A stretch of 64,000 nt of DNA, taken from contig CAJNOI010000103.1 of assembly GCA_905250115.1 (NCBI GenBank), positions 234,280-298,279 of the forward strand. Direction: 5' to 3'. The notes beneath the pieces were generated by a model, which saw only the letters and a program-made list of their open reading frames with translations, ran no database searches and was not told the origin of the DNA. The translations under genes were made by a program, and so were the position numbers. This DNA is from Adineta steineri. Its lineage: Eukaryota; Rotifera; Eurotatoria; Adinetida; Adinetidae. The first letter of the stretch is position 1. Every line of letters begins with the position of its first letter. This document shows, piece after piece, positions 1-11,836 of the stretch.

Positions 1-2
1 TA

Positions 3-134
3 CCAACTGTTGTTAAGAAAGATAAAATTGACCCACCAACTATAATAAGAATTGTTTTATACAATGTACCTGAAGAACCTATATCTGATGTACAATTATT
101 ATACAAGAAACAGGAATTATGTTCAGACATCTAA
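3..134 (+). CDS. 3' end of a gene entering from the left (product unknown)
   Basis: An open frame runs from the first bases to a TAA at 132-134 and gives about 43 residues, ending in KKQELCSDI. The start lies outside the window. No domain is recognisable in so short a tail; the mixed hydrophobic/charged composition (IIRIVLYNVPEE) looks like ordinary coding sequence. An AATAAA hexamer just after the stop (about 135-140) and an AT-rich stretch fit a 3' end. It could instead be the last exon of a longer gene whose splice acceptor is outside the window. Confidence 0.5.
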   Translation, partial: PTVVKKDKIDPPTIIRIVLYNVPEEPISDVQLLYKKQELCSDI

Positions 135-3003
135 AATAAAATGAATAATAAATACTCTCTTTTGGTTCAGAATTAATTGATTATTATTTAAGAGGAATTC
201 TAAGAATATTTATATACATTGTTAGAAATAAAGAAGTATGTAGGAAAGAATAAGAGAAAAGAAGAAAACTCATATTTGCATTTAGATGAACAAGACAACA
301 TAATCACATCTTGTCTATATTGTTTTCGAATATTTTGGTAAAAACTACATCAAATCAATTTACAAATATAGATAAGAAAATATGTCTATCTCTTAAAAAA
401 ATATATATGACAATAGAGTATTAATATCATAATAGATATTTTATTATTGCATTAAGATAATGTTTTTTTTTCTCACTTTCTTCTTCTTCTTCTTCATAAA
501 ATTATCATTCACTATAATAACGATGATAAGATGTTTTGATTGAATAAATATTACGGAAAGTAGTACACTTGAAGGAAAAGAAGAGAAAAGAAATCGATAT
601 TCAACTATGAAGACTGATAAATCAATCGTTGTCATCATCTAATTATATATGAAACTGTCTATTTCACTATGCAATCGATAAGAACAAAAGAAAGAGAGAA
701 AAGTAGAAAGATTTTCTCGCTTTCCGAATGCCATTAAGACCAGACGAATATTTTTTTGGTAATTATTTTTTTCTTCTTGGTGATATTTACTCAAACAGAT
801 CTTCCGTTACTAATCCTTTTTTTTTGCACAAATATTTCTTTAGTAAATGACAGAAACCTCTAGTAAATACAATTGGCTATACTCTTATACTATTATAATG
901 TTTTCAAGAATTGATTCCTTTTTCATCCGATAACTAGTATTTCTATGACTTTTGACTTGTTTATAATACATGTCTGTTTTGCTTTTTACCCTTTCGGTAC
1001 ACTTAAAAGCCTATCAATATACAATTATCTGAGATTGCACGTTAAAAGATATGTCTTTGTCTGTCAACAGGCATATCGACACCTCATTCATTATTCTATA
1101 AACAGAAAATATTTTTTTTTTGTACCCGGAAATAGTGTGAACATCATACAATCATCAATGATGTAAGTGTTAACGTAATAGAAAAGATACGTAATCATGT
1201 ATATATATTAACAGACACTTCTTTCGATAAGATAAACTCACCGATCTAACAAAAAAATAATCATTTTGGTTTGTGTTCTTCATGCTGACAGCTTTCATCT
1301 CGTAACTTGATCTAATTTGATAATACCAACAAGGACTGCATTATTCTACTTCAAATGTAAAGAAGAAATAAAAGAAAGAAAACGATAAATAGGAGAGAGA
1401 GAGAGTGAGAGAGAGAGAAAAATCTTTTTTTTTTTGAGTATCAAGACCTAAGCACATTTTAATAGTTAGTAACAATGTTTGATTTGTGTGACTCGAGAAC
1501 GGAAATATTTTATATATTCATATCTATTACATATTGATTCGGTAATGATACACTTATTATTTTTAATATATGTAAAAAATAAATTTCTTTTATTGAGAGT
1601 TATTCAGTATACGTCAATAAATTTATATATTAAGATTATTATCAACATAAAAATACATTTATTAGAGTATTTTTGCTTATAGATATGCGCTTGATTTCAT
1701 TATAGAGAATAATTTATCAATTTGAAGATCAATATTTGATAATAACATAACAAAATAGTTAATGCTTGAAATAGCAAACAAAAGTGTTAACTATCTGATA
1801 GTAATTTGACAACATATTTCTTTGAAAAAAATGTTGATTGATAGTTATTTACACTTAATAATCGATCATTTATGAACAAACAAAGATTTTTGTCTCTCTC
1901 TCTTTTTGATTATATTTCTATATGATAATAACTGACAACAACAATAATGAGAAATCTTACATATACATAGTTGCCAATTCTGTCTTTATGAATTTTCTGT
2001 TGTTTCATCAATTAATCACTCACTAAACATCTTATTTTATTTTAATAAATATAAATATATATATATCGATTTGTTCTATGCTTATGCTGTCTGTCATATA
2101 AGAAAAGACATTCTCATCAATGATAACAACAAATCTCAATAGACAAAGACAATCTTACACCATATTTCGAACACATCAATGTGAAATCAATGTGACAGCC
2201 GGAAAAATAACGACAATAAAGATTACAATTGAAACCATGTTGTATTGCTGCTATTCTATGTTCTGTTTATATTTTGTATCTTTTATGCCCCTATTTTTTT
2301 CGATACATTACAATGATTTATCTTTTAACAGTCGGATACAATGATATACGTAGTATAAATGTACATGTGCTTAGCTGAGCAAGAAAAGGCAATAAACAAT
2401 TGATTAAAGGAAAATCGACAGCATTGATCATTATTATTATTCTATTTATAATCAAGAGTAAATACCTAGTATGAACAACAAGGGAATAATTTCGTTTTTT
2501 CTTTTTTTTCTCTTATTATTTAAATCATATAAATAACGGCTGTTGTTCAATTGTCGAGAGATAGACAATGATGATTGACAGAAAAATTTAAAATAATAGT
2601 TCTTTAACGATAAATATTGACAGAGAAAAATGAGTTCGTTCATAAGTAGTTGCATGCCTTCATATATTTTTAGAACAAGTTAAAACAAAGAAATCGAGTA
2701 TTTTTAACATTATCTAAAATAATAATCTATTGCATCATCGTAATAGAATACTACAAAAAGAGGTATTTACTAAACTATGTAAACTGATAAGATTGATACT
2801 TATCTAAAAAAAAGCCAATGGATCACTTTTGATTAGCAAAATATACAGCTATTATTTGTTTTTGTTAACAAGAACAAGATAAAGACGTTTGGATCATCAA
2901 ACGAACGATAGAGAAATATCTTGCATAGAATTTGATACATTCATTTTCTCAAAAAATAATTTATTTAAAAAATTTCAATTATACAGAATTATTGTTGTCA
3001 ATT
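135..3003. other. Intergenic, AT-rich, no gene seen
   Basis: About 2.9 kb of AT-rich DNA with poly-T runs and a GA-rich simple repeat near 1391-1420. The open frames here are short, rich in Ile, Tyr, Phe and Lys, and look like products of base composition. No RNA gene or element ends were recognised. Confidence 0.5.
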
Positions 3004-5110
3004 TTATGATGTTGCCATTTTTGCTAATAAAAAAAATCCACCCACTCCACCAACAAGTACTCCAACAATAATAAATCCAATCCAAAGTCCAGTAATTTTT
3101 GGACCTGTACTTCTTACTTTTTCTTGTGTACTTTGATGTTGAATATTTAATGAACTGATACGTGCACGTAAAATAATTTGTTTTGTACTAGTTCTTGCAC
3201 GAAAAGTAAGAGAATTAGAATCAATAGCTGAATTAAGACGTTCAATTAATGTATCTAATGATGTTTCTTTTAGTGGTACTTCGACAGGTCCTGTTCGTGG
3301 TGGAGCATCAAGTAAAGTAAATGTAACTAGAATATTTTCATTACTATCATCTTGATCAACAATAAGATTTGATATACGAATTGGACGTATATGTAATGCA
3401 TACATTAATGTTTCAAATATATGAAGACGTAAATAGTTTATATTTTCAAATACAGGATATTTTTTATCATTTCCAATTTTAAAAGATAAAACAGCAAGAT
3501 TGAATTTTTCTAGAAGAAAACACAAAAATTAATCAAATGTAAATTCATAAATTTTCTTCTTACGATCTGGACCTAAAGCTCTATAGCAATCAGCTAGAGC
3601 AAAATCGATTTCAAAAATTGTATTTGGATTGCGACGATAATTAAACATGGCTTTAAATTAGAAAATATATATATATTTGTGGTATAAATTGAATTTATAC
3701 TTACTACTTTCGACTGCATTTGTCAAAACATCATTAACATAAGTTTTCCAAATCATTTTCATTGGAATCATACGCTGTAAAGGTTCACCATTAAAAGTCG
3801 ATGCCCAGTACCATTCTTGATGTTGTACTGTATTATTTGGGTATTTTTTTTCACCAATCCATACATGACACCAAACACGATCACGACATCGTTTTTCACC
3901 CGTATAATGATTTGTAATATCATCCATAACAATTAAATGTTGTGGAGAACCCATTTGTACTAAATTTGGTTGTCCTTCAACAGATTCAGCATCACCAAAA
4001 AAAGTATTTATATCATTAACCATACATTGACGTGTTGTATGATTATAATTATAGGCAAGACCAGTTGCAAAATCATGTATTTCAGTAAAATGTGACCAAG
4101 TTGGTCCACCGAATGGATCAGGATACCAAAGATCCAAACGAGTAAATTGAAATTCATTATCAAAAAGTCCATGTGAACTATAAATTGAACTATTGACTTC
4201 TGGTATAAAAGATTCTGAATTAATAGTAATACGTTCTGGAATATCTGTAGGTAAAGATAATATAGATGTTCGATTTGGACAAAATACACCTGCTGGAGTT
4301 TCTAATGCTTGTCGTTCTTGTCGACTATTTGGATTTGGTATATAACGAAAGACATTATATGTATACGAATTCATTTTACTAAGATAATTCTTAACTCGTA
4401 CATCGATTTGTAATATAATACTTTGATTTGCTGGTAAATAAGATTGAAATTTTTTTACATTGGATATATAATATATTGCTGATACAGTAGCTTTGATATC
4501 ATTAAGATAAAAACATGATTTAAATCTGTTAGTAGGAATACCACGTAAATCTTCATCACCATCGTACTGAATACCCCATAATGGATTTATCTGATTACGA
4601 CCATCAAAACCTAATAATGCTGATGGTTTAAGCATAAGTGTATTTGATTGATAAACAGTAGTTTCTGATGTTGTGTCAATGACTTGTCGAACACATTTTG
4701 GTATTTGTAATGGATTACTATTATTAGTTAAAACCTCAAATTGTTCATTAGTATCAAAATTCCAATAAGATTGAACTGTTCCTAAATATAAAGAATAAAC
4801 ATAAAAGTTTGTTACAATATATAAAAACAAAATATAAATATTAACCCTGTGGTGAATTTGTTATAATTGCATCGCGTTGTGATGAGAAAGCTTGTGAAAC
4901 GTCTACGACTCCAGTATTTAATACTAATTCTGTCATAATTTCAAATCGTGATGGAATTGCATGCCAGTATGGATCGAGAGTAGGAGAAGTAGCACCTTCA
5001 GGACATAATTGTGGATCTACGGGTGTTTGTGTATAAATAAATGGTATCAATACTAAATTAAATATTACTAAATATAATTGCATTTGTCGCATATTGCTAG
5101 CAACTTCCAA
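3004..5110 (-). CDS. Secreted/type I membrane protein, LolA-like animal family (tentative)
   Basis: Four exons (5110-4846, 4781-3705, 3650-3564, 3509-3004) with GT-AG introns of 64, 54 and 54 bp join in one frame to give 644 aa. Residues about 10-28 form a signal peptide (LYLVIFNLVLIPFIYTQ). A large extracellular part follows with several Cys, N-glycosylation sequons, an RGIPTNRFKSC motif and HVWIGEKKY. Near the C-terminus lies one membrane segment (GLWIGFIIVGVLVGGVGGFF) and a very short tail. The RGIP...C motif and the layout recall uncharacterised invertebrate ectodomain proteins annotated as LolA-like; that assignment is from memory and is not certain. The Met at the start of the ORF is used; Met7 or Met10 would also keep the signal peptide. 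The function is unknown; a cell-surface role is inferred. Confidence 0.72.
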
Positions 5111-5844
5111 CTTTTAGTTTTTTTTTTTCGTTGAATAATATTTTAAAAGCAATAATAACATCAGTAAGTTAAATTATATGATAAGAAAACAAAAGATTTT
5201 TATTTGCTTGCATTATCTATGTTGAGTATTACACGAACTAACAATATGTTTGCTTTCTTTTTTTTTGTCAGTCATTTCAAACGTAAACAATAGAAAGTGT
5301 ACCATTGTTATCTATTTTAACAATATTATTCTTATTATCTATCGTTTATTCATCTATTTAAAGAGTTTTCTTTGTTAATGACAAAAAAAGTACACACATA
5401 TATATAACTATAATATACGACCAAATGAAATATATTGATATTGTCCTTGATCTATATTTATCACGCAAAGTCTATTATAACAACTATGATAGCAATCGAC
5501 CTACACCTGTTTTGTTAACGATAGGCATTATCAATAGTCTTGTATGTTATATACCATCTATGTCCTTGTTTTCTCATGTCGAGCAGCATCTCTATATAGT
5601 TATATCTTGAGCAATATGATTTGGTCTATGAAGCATATAGATCATACAAATACTGAAAATGACGGATGTTTGCTGTCTTTTTTTCTTTCCTTTTTGATAT
5701 AGCGCAGAGAAAACGTTGTTTTTCTCATGTGTACAAAGTATAAGCGAGAAATAAATCGATGGAATATATTCTTTCAAAGCTATATATACACTTCCATCTA
5801 TATAGACAATAGAAAACAACAAGAAGAGCAAATTAAGAGAAGAT
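5111..5844. other. Intergenic between divergent genes, no gene seen
   Basis: About 730 bp separating the divergently transcribed type I membrane protein gene (-) and the four-TM gene (+). It is AT-rich with poly-T runs and should contain both promoters. No clear motif was identified, and the small open frames are not convincing. Confidence 0.4.
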
Positions 5845-6444
5845 ATGTATGCACCGCGTGCAAAATTTGAACGTATTTATGTTGTATCACCAATTAAAGT
5901 AGCAATTATTTTTCTAACAAGTTTACATTGTTTATTTTTATTCGTTGCATTTTTAACATCATTTTGGATACAAACAAATCGTGGTCATTATGGTCCATTA
6001 TATAGTTGTGAAAAACGTTCCCATTCGAATCATGGTTTTATAACATCAATAACAATGGAATGTCATCAAAATGGATTTTTGTATGATACAAAAATTTTCT
6101 CAATACCATTAACAATTATATTATTAATTGTTTCATTTTTTTTATCGTTTATATCGGTTATAACAGCAAATCTATCATTTGTAAGAAAAACATTTTCAAC
6201 TCGTCATCGATATTGGTTATGTACAATTCTATTACTTCTATTTGCTACACTCATTGATTGTTTTATATTAGTTTTTATTCCATTAAGTTATCGTTTTGAA
6301 ATTTATCATTTTCAATGGGCTTATGGTGTTCATTGTGGTGCAACATTATTTATTTCAGTATCATTAATTGCAGCTATATTAACTAGTAATATAGATGATG
6401 TTCATTATATTGAAGCAATTGATGATTCAGCAGTTGAGAAATAA
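5845..6444 (+). CDS. Four-transmembrane claudin/PMP22-like protein
   Basis: Single-exon ORF of 199 aa. Four hydrophobic segments are visible: about residues 17-40 (VAIIFLTSLHCLFLFVAFL), 87-113 (IPLTIILLIVSFFLSFISV), 125-147 (WLCTILLLLFATLIDCFIL) and 160-182 (ATLFISVSLIAAIL). The first extracellular loop holds a W followed by a Cys pair (W...GPLYSC...C), which recalls the W-LW-C-C signature of the claudin/PMP22/EMP superfamily, although the exact motif is not kept. Such proteins act in cell junctions or as membrane modulators. The tail is short and acidic. AATAAATAAA at the stop may serve as the poly(A) signal. A divergent tetraspan of another family is possible. Confidence 0.7.
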   Translation: MYAPRAKFERIYVVSPIKVAIIFLTSLHCLFLFVAFLTSFWIQTNRGHYGPLYSCEKRSHSNHGFITSITMECHQNGFLYDTKIFSIPLTIILLIVSFFLSFISVITANLSFVRKTFSTRHRYWLCTILLLLFATLIDCFILVFIPLSYRFEIYHFQWAYGVHCGATLFISVSLIAAILTSNIDDVHYIEAIDDSAVEK

Positions 6445-7142
6445 ATAAATTAAAACTTTTATTTTCTCTTTTTAACATTAGTTTCTTTTTTAAAATAAAT
6501 TTTCTATTTGAAAAAATATCAAAATATTCCATCGTTCTTTCATATGTCTGTACTTTCTATTAGATGTTAAGTGAAAATTTAACCTTCTACAAAACGTCAT
6601 TTGTTATCCTATAATAATTATGTACAAAATGTATTTTCTCATTTACAACACCTAATAGAATTTTCCTTGATAGTAAAAGTCTGTCTATTTTGGTTTCATT
6701 TCCATTCTAAATAAATATTCTTGTCATAGAATTTATACGATAGATATTATATATTATCCAGTAAAAACAAGGATCTAATTAGTTTCGACGCTATCAAAAT
6801 AGTCTATACGAGTTTGTCATTTTTGTGTCGAGAAAAGTTTTTTACATTATATATTATTTCAGATCTATAGCTTTTATCATACCAAAGGAGAAGAAGAAAA
6901 AAAAACGAGAAAAATGATATTATTCATAGAAGAAAATATCTACTAGTTGACATACAGATCAAATGACATACGGTTATTGATGAGGTATTGGTTGTAGTTT
7001 GTCTTTCATATAGATCTCTATCTTACATTTGATCATTAGTTAAATAATCAAATATCGATACTAATGTCTGTGAAATACGTAATAATGAAATTCAATCTTT
7101 GTCTGTCTATATATATTTTTTTTTGACCTAAAACTTATAAAT
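6445..7142. other. Intergenic between convergent genes, no gene seen
   Basis: About 700 bp between the 3' ends of the + tetraspan gene and the - helical-protein gene. It is AT-rich; no RNA gene, repeat end or credible open frame was seen. Confidence 0.4.
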
Positions 7143-7625
7143 CTAAGATAAATGTTTTTTAATTATAATAATCATATGTTTTAATTGAATAATCGCATTT
7201 TGCATTCGCTTTATCTTGTCATAGAATAATTGAATATTTTCTTGATCCATGTTTTGTGTAATTATTAAATATTTTTGAATATAATTTAATGTCCATGATG
7301 TATAAATAATCCAAATATGATATTTTAATAGATGAAAAATTAATTTTTCAAATAAATAATTTTTTGATTGAATATTATTAAGATTTTTATCATTATTAAA
7401 ATTATTCATTAAGTGTTTGGACCATTTTTCCATATGAAAACAACGTATAGCACGTAATATACGAAGGCGTAAGTCAAGTGCTAGATCATATTGAATAAGT
7501 TCTTTATTTGAACAAATCATTAAACGTGACATATCATTATTCATTTTATTCATTAAACTATCAGCATTGGAATGTGAAAAACCAATATGTGAAAGAAAAC
7601 TTATAGCTGTATTTAACGATGTCAT
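7143..7625 (-). CDS. Hypothetical helical protein, 160 aa
   Basis: Single-exon ORF with no family I recognise. The composition is coding-like: regular alternation of Leu/Ile with Lys/Arg/Asn, for example LALDLRLRILRAIRCF and YDKIKRMQNAIIQLKH. This predicts an all-helical protein, perhaps with a short coiled coil at the C-terminus. There is no signal peptide. It lies 264 bp downstream of the K2P channel gene on the same strand. It could be a real small gene or the 3' exon of something larger, but no upstream exon was found. Confidence 0.45.
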   Translation of the reverse strand: MTSLNTAISFLSHIGFSHSNADSLMNKMNNDMSRLMICSNKELIQYDLALDLRLRILRAIRCFHMEKWSKHLMNNFNNDKNLNNIQSKNYLFEKLIFHLLKYHIWIIYTSWTLNYIQKYLIITQNMDQENIQLFYDKIKRMQNAIIQLKHMIIIIKKHLS

Positions 7626-7889
7626 TTTTGGAAATAATATGAGAATTTCTTTATTTTATTAAGTATATAATGACCAGTATAACTTATGTTAGAACAGATG
7701 ACGCCATAAATCAAGGTTATTCAGTTAACTGATTCTATAAATCAAATGATATTGAAAGAATATGTATTTATTTCTTTATAAGAATAAAATATGGGTTAGT
7801 ATATATTGATAAAGAATGATATATAAATATGAAATAAATGAAGAGAAAAAGAAATATTGTCATTGTTCTTTTTTCTGAAATTAAGAAAT

Positions 7890-9490
7890 TTAATGTTTAT
7901 TGTTTATTGTATTGATATCTTGTTTGCATTGGAAATTTCTTGGTGAATCATATCTATCTTTAACATCTTTTGACCAAGGTCTACCAACAGATGTATCATC
8001 ATATGCTGGTGGTTCATCATAAGAGCCATTCTTATCATGTCGTCGTGCATATTGAAAATTAGCATATCGTGTATATTCATCATCTATTAAATTCTCATCT
8101 TCTTTGATAACACCAAGTTTATGTGCAACCCTGTAATATTCAAATATTTTTGAAGAAAAAGAAAGAAAGAAAGAAAGAATAAATACAAACCATTCAAGTT
8201 TTTCAACAATACTCTCTTTAATTAAATCAATACACATAGCTAATACAGCTAGACCAATAATAATATAGAGGCAAGCAGCTACAAAACGTAAACCTGATGT
8301 TGAACTTGATGTTATACCAGGTACCTAGAAGTTTAAAAATATACATAAGAATTAAATTAGAAGAAGAAAAAAACCACTAATTTTACATACATAATCACCA
8401 AATCCAATTGTAGACAATGTTATATAACAGAAATATACTGATTCTACCATTGTCCAACCTTCAAATCTATTGAATATAAATGCTCCAAAAAATATATAAC
8501 CAATTATAATTATAAGAACTGCTAAAATAGGTACACGACTTTCCATACGATTCCAAATATCATCCATTTCTTGATCAATTTCATCATCAATATCATATTC
8601 ATCATCACTTAATTTATCTCCATCATATTGACGATTTGCTTCTGGCCAATGTGGATCAACTGATCCTGTACCAACATAACCAATTTTTTGTTGATTAAAT
8701 GAATTTTCTCCACGTAATCGACGTTTTCGATAACGACTACGCATATAAATACGACAACAACAACACATAAAATGAAGACTTGTCGAATATATAAAACGAA
8801 ACATATCACCCAATATCGAACTTATATTTGCTAGACAAAGAAGAAATATTGGAATACCAATTAATGCATAGCAAATACATGTAATTTGTCCTTCCCTTTA
8901 GAGTATATATGAAAATTAGAATTTCAAAAATACATTTTCTATTATCTTACCATGATACTGGTGTTATATGTCCATAACCAATTGATGTAATGATTGTTAT
9001 TGTAAAAAGTAATGCTGATGGAAAACTCCATCCTGATGTTGTATCACAATCCTGTCCGCTGTAACGAAAATTATTTTTACGATCATAAACATCATTTGTA
9101 AAATTATCCAAATAATCAGCTATTTGTTCATAAATGATTGTAGTATCCTCACTTGTTATAGTAACATAACTGAACATTGTTTCAGATATATTTGATACTG
9201 AAACATTTTCCGTTACTATAATAAGAAATAAAACTATTCGAAAAAAAAGTTTAATTCATAAATACTTTATACATACAACTAGCTTGTTGACAATTTTGTA
9301 ATTCAATATATTGTTCAAGTAAAATGAAAAGAAAAGCTCCACCAATACTATAAGCAATAACGACAATGACTAAACCAAGATTTGAACAAAGAAATCGTGC
9401 AAATGTATGAAAAAATGATGGACGTTGATTTTGATTTTGATTTTCAGCAGGTACTGGTGCAATAAGATGCGAGATTCGATCAATTGGCAT
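7890..9490 (-). CDS. Two-pore-domain potassium channel (TWiK-type)
   Basis: Five exons (9490-9277, 9215-8951, 8895-8391, 8324-8191, 8130-7890) with introns of 61, 55, 66 and 60 bp join in frame to 452 aa. The protein is a K2P leak channel: M1 near residues 37-58, first pore loop with filter TSIGYG (about 149-153), M2 (CICYALIGIPIFLLCL), M3 (PILAVLIIIIGYIFFGAFIF), second filter TIGFGD (about 322-327), M4 (FVAACLYIIIGLAVLAMCID). The GYG/GFG pair and the two-pore layout are diagnostic; channels of this class set resting potential at the plasma membrane. The M2-M3 loop is long, with a Cys cluster (CCCCR) and an acidic stretch. The tail is hydrophilic with a PPAY motif, a possible WW-domain ligand. 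The start is the only Met before M1. Confidence 0.93.
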
Positions 9491-10258
9491 CTTACTTCAA
9501 GATTGTTTAGTTTGTAAGTGAAAGTTTACTAGTTTTTTTTCTCTGATTAAATAATGACAATACAGCCGACAAAAAACTAATACGGAAAAAATGTAAATTG
9601 TCTCGATTGATCGAGAAAAATAAATTAGAGATGAGTGTCGAGAAACAAATTCCATGAATAACAGATAACTAATAAAACATTAAAAACAAACAAGTAAGGA
9701 GAAAATAGAAAATAATAGTACGGAAATGAATTTTATCTTAAATAAATATTATTCAAAGACACAGTACTATATCATACTTCTTTTTTTTCTATCAAAAATT
9801 ATTATGAACTCGTGCAATCTCTTAACATATTTTTTAAAAACATCTTTATGCACAATAGAAATTCTTCAATCTATATTTTCATATATGAAATTTTTTAATT
9901 TTTCTTCATCTCTTTATTTTATTCTTGGTAAACCTCTGTTCATTCATTCACAAAAAAAAAAAAAACAAAAACTAAAACGAGAAACACATGATAATAAATG
10001 ATGTCAGTTGTTAAAAAGTTTCTCACAAAAACACAAACAAAATCAATAGCATAAACAGGACAAAGACTTTTGTTGTGATTTTAACACAAAAACATAACTA
10101 AGAAGTTAAACACAAATACAAAGACGATGACCAGAGACGTTTTGAGAATAAAATATTGAAGAAAAAAGAAAAGATAAAACGACGCATTTTTTTCTTGTTA
10201 TTGATGTTAATAATAATTCTTCTTATATTTAGAATTTTGTTTTTCTTTGAACGGTTGT
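9491..10258. other. Intergenic, no gene seen
   Basis: About 770 bp between the K2P channel start and the 3' end of the Y-box gene, both on the minus strand. It is strongly AT-rich with homopolymer runs. The short open frames are Phe/Ile/Lys-rich and unconvincing. Confidence 0.4.
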
Positions 10259-11836
10259 TTAGACTGATGATTGACCTCCATCTTGACCGCCGCCTTGATT
10301 GTCATTATTCTAGAAAATTAAGAAAAAAAAATATATATATATATATATTAATATATGTTAAATTACAACAAAACTTAAAACTGCAGAAGAGCATACTACA
10401 TAAAATAAGACTTACATCGTTTTGTGAATCATTACGATTTCCTTGACGAGCTCCTCGAAAAAATCGACCACGGCCACGACCACGACCACGAAATCCACCA
10501 CGACCACGGAAGCCTAAATAACACAAGTAATTATTTTGTTCTCGCTCTTCGGCAGTTTTTTACAACACCAAAACAAAACATAAAATAATAAAAGCAAACT
10601 ACGTACCACCCATTGGTGGACCCATTGGACCTGACATAGGACCCATCGGACCACCTAACATTGGGCCGCCTCGACCGCGAAAAACACGGGGTCCTCGACC
10701 AAAAAATAAAAAATTAACATATAACCCCTTTTAAAAAAACTTTTTCAACCTAATACCTGCAAAATCGCCATCATATCCATAGCCGCCGCGCATTGGTGGT
10801 CGTCCACGACCTAAATGAAAATTTTAAAATGTAATTTATGAAATATAGTTTCAATTATATGTATGTATATATATACCTCGCATCATCGGACCGCCGAAAC
10901 CTCGTGGTGGTCGACCAAAAGGACGTCCAACCATTGGTGGTGGACCATAGTTTTCGAATGGTTGACCAAAAGGTTGATTATAACCACCATCGAAACCACC
11001 TCCTCGACCTTAAATATATTTTATAAGAATTTATCTCTTATTTAATATATAAACATACCTCCACGGAAAGGTCCTCCACGACCGCCACGGAATGGTGGTC
11101 GACCGTTGCCACGACCTCCTCGAAAGCTGCCACGTGTATTATATTGTCGGCGATCAGCTGCATATTTTGAACCTTGTACACTGTCACCATTAGGTCCAGT
11201 TACATTTGCGGCTTCATAACCTTTTTCACCTACGACAAAAAAACAAATAAACAATACTTTTGTAAAAGAACGAAACATATTCAATCTAATAATATATAAT
11301 ACCTTGTACAATGTCGAATTCGACTTTTTCTTCATCACCAACACTACGTAAGTACTTTCGGGGATTGTTCTTAACAATAGCTGTTTGATGAACGAAGATG
11401 TCTTCATTAGTATCTTCCCTAAAAATAAAACAAAAGAAATTGTATATATATATATATATAATAATTTTCTAAAAAATATTTACCGATGAATGAATCCATA
11501 ACCGCTTTTAACATTGAACCATTTGACTGTACCAGACACTTTTGTTGCTAAAAAAACAAGAAATAATTATTTTATCTTACAAGCTGTTGCTTTCTTTTTT
11601 TTTTTCTTCTTTATATTTCATTTACAAAGGCGCGTATAGTATGAATAAAAGAATAAAGAAGAAGAAGAAGAAAAAAAACCTAAGAGAAAAACAACTTATT
11701 TCTTACCGACAACGCTTTTACCATTGATTTGTTTTGGATCATCAGTGCCCGAACCGGCTTGATCTTGTTGTTTATTGGCATCAGATTTTTGATCTGATCC
11801 AGAATTTTGGTTTGTTGCCACGTCGTTTGATGACAT
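10259..11836 (-). CDS. Y-box / cold-shock-domain RNA-binding protein with RGG tail
   Basis: Nine exons (11836-11707, 11547-11484, 11418-11303, 11229-11059, 11008-10877, 10810-10757, 10693-10607, 10513-10416, 10309-10259) join in one frame to 300 aa. Residues about 44-115 are a cold-shock domain with the RNP1-like KSGYGFI and the vertebrate-like VHQTAI and EKVEFDI segments, as in YBX/lin-28 type proteins. The C-terminal half is Gly/Arg/Pro-rich, with many RGG, GRGRG and GGPMGP units, each piece on its own small exon. The N-terminus is Asn/Gln/Asp-rich. Y-box proteins bind single-stranded nucleic acid and package mRNA in the cytoplasm. The RGG tail replaces the basic/acidic islands of vertebrate YB-1 and resembles invertebrate forms. 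Six of the eight introns are phase 1, so glycine-rich exons could be skipped or duplicated without shifting frame. Confidence 0.92.

Noticed and set aside
1391-1420. GA-rich run as a regulatory element
   Set aside because: Simple repeat with no gene nearby; similar runs occur by composition elsewhere.
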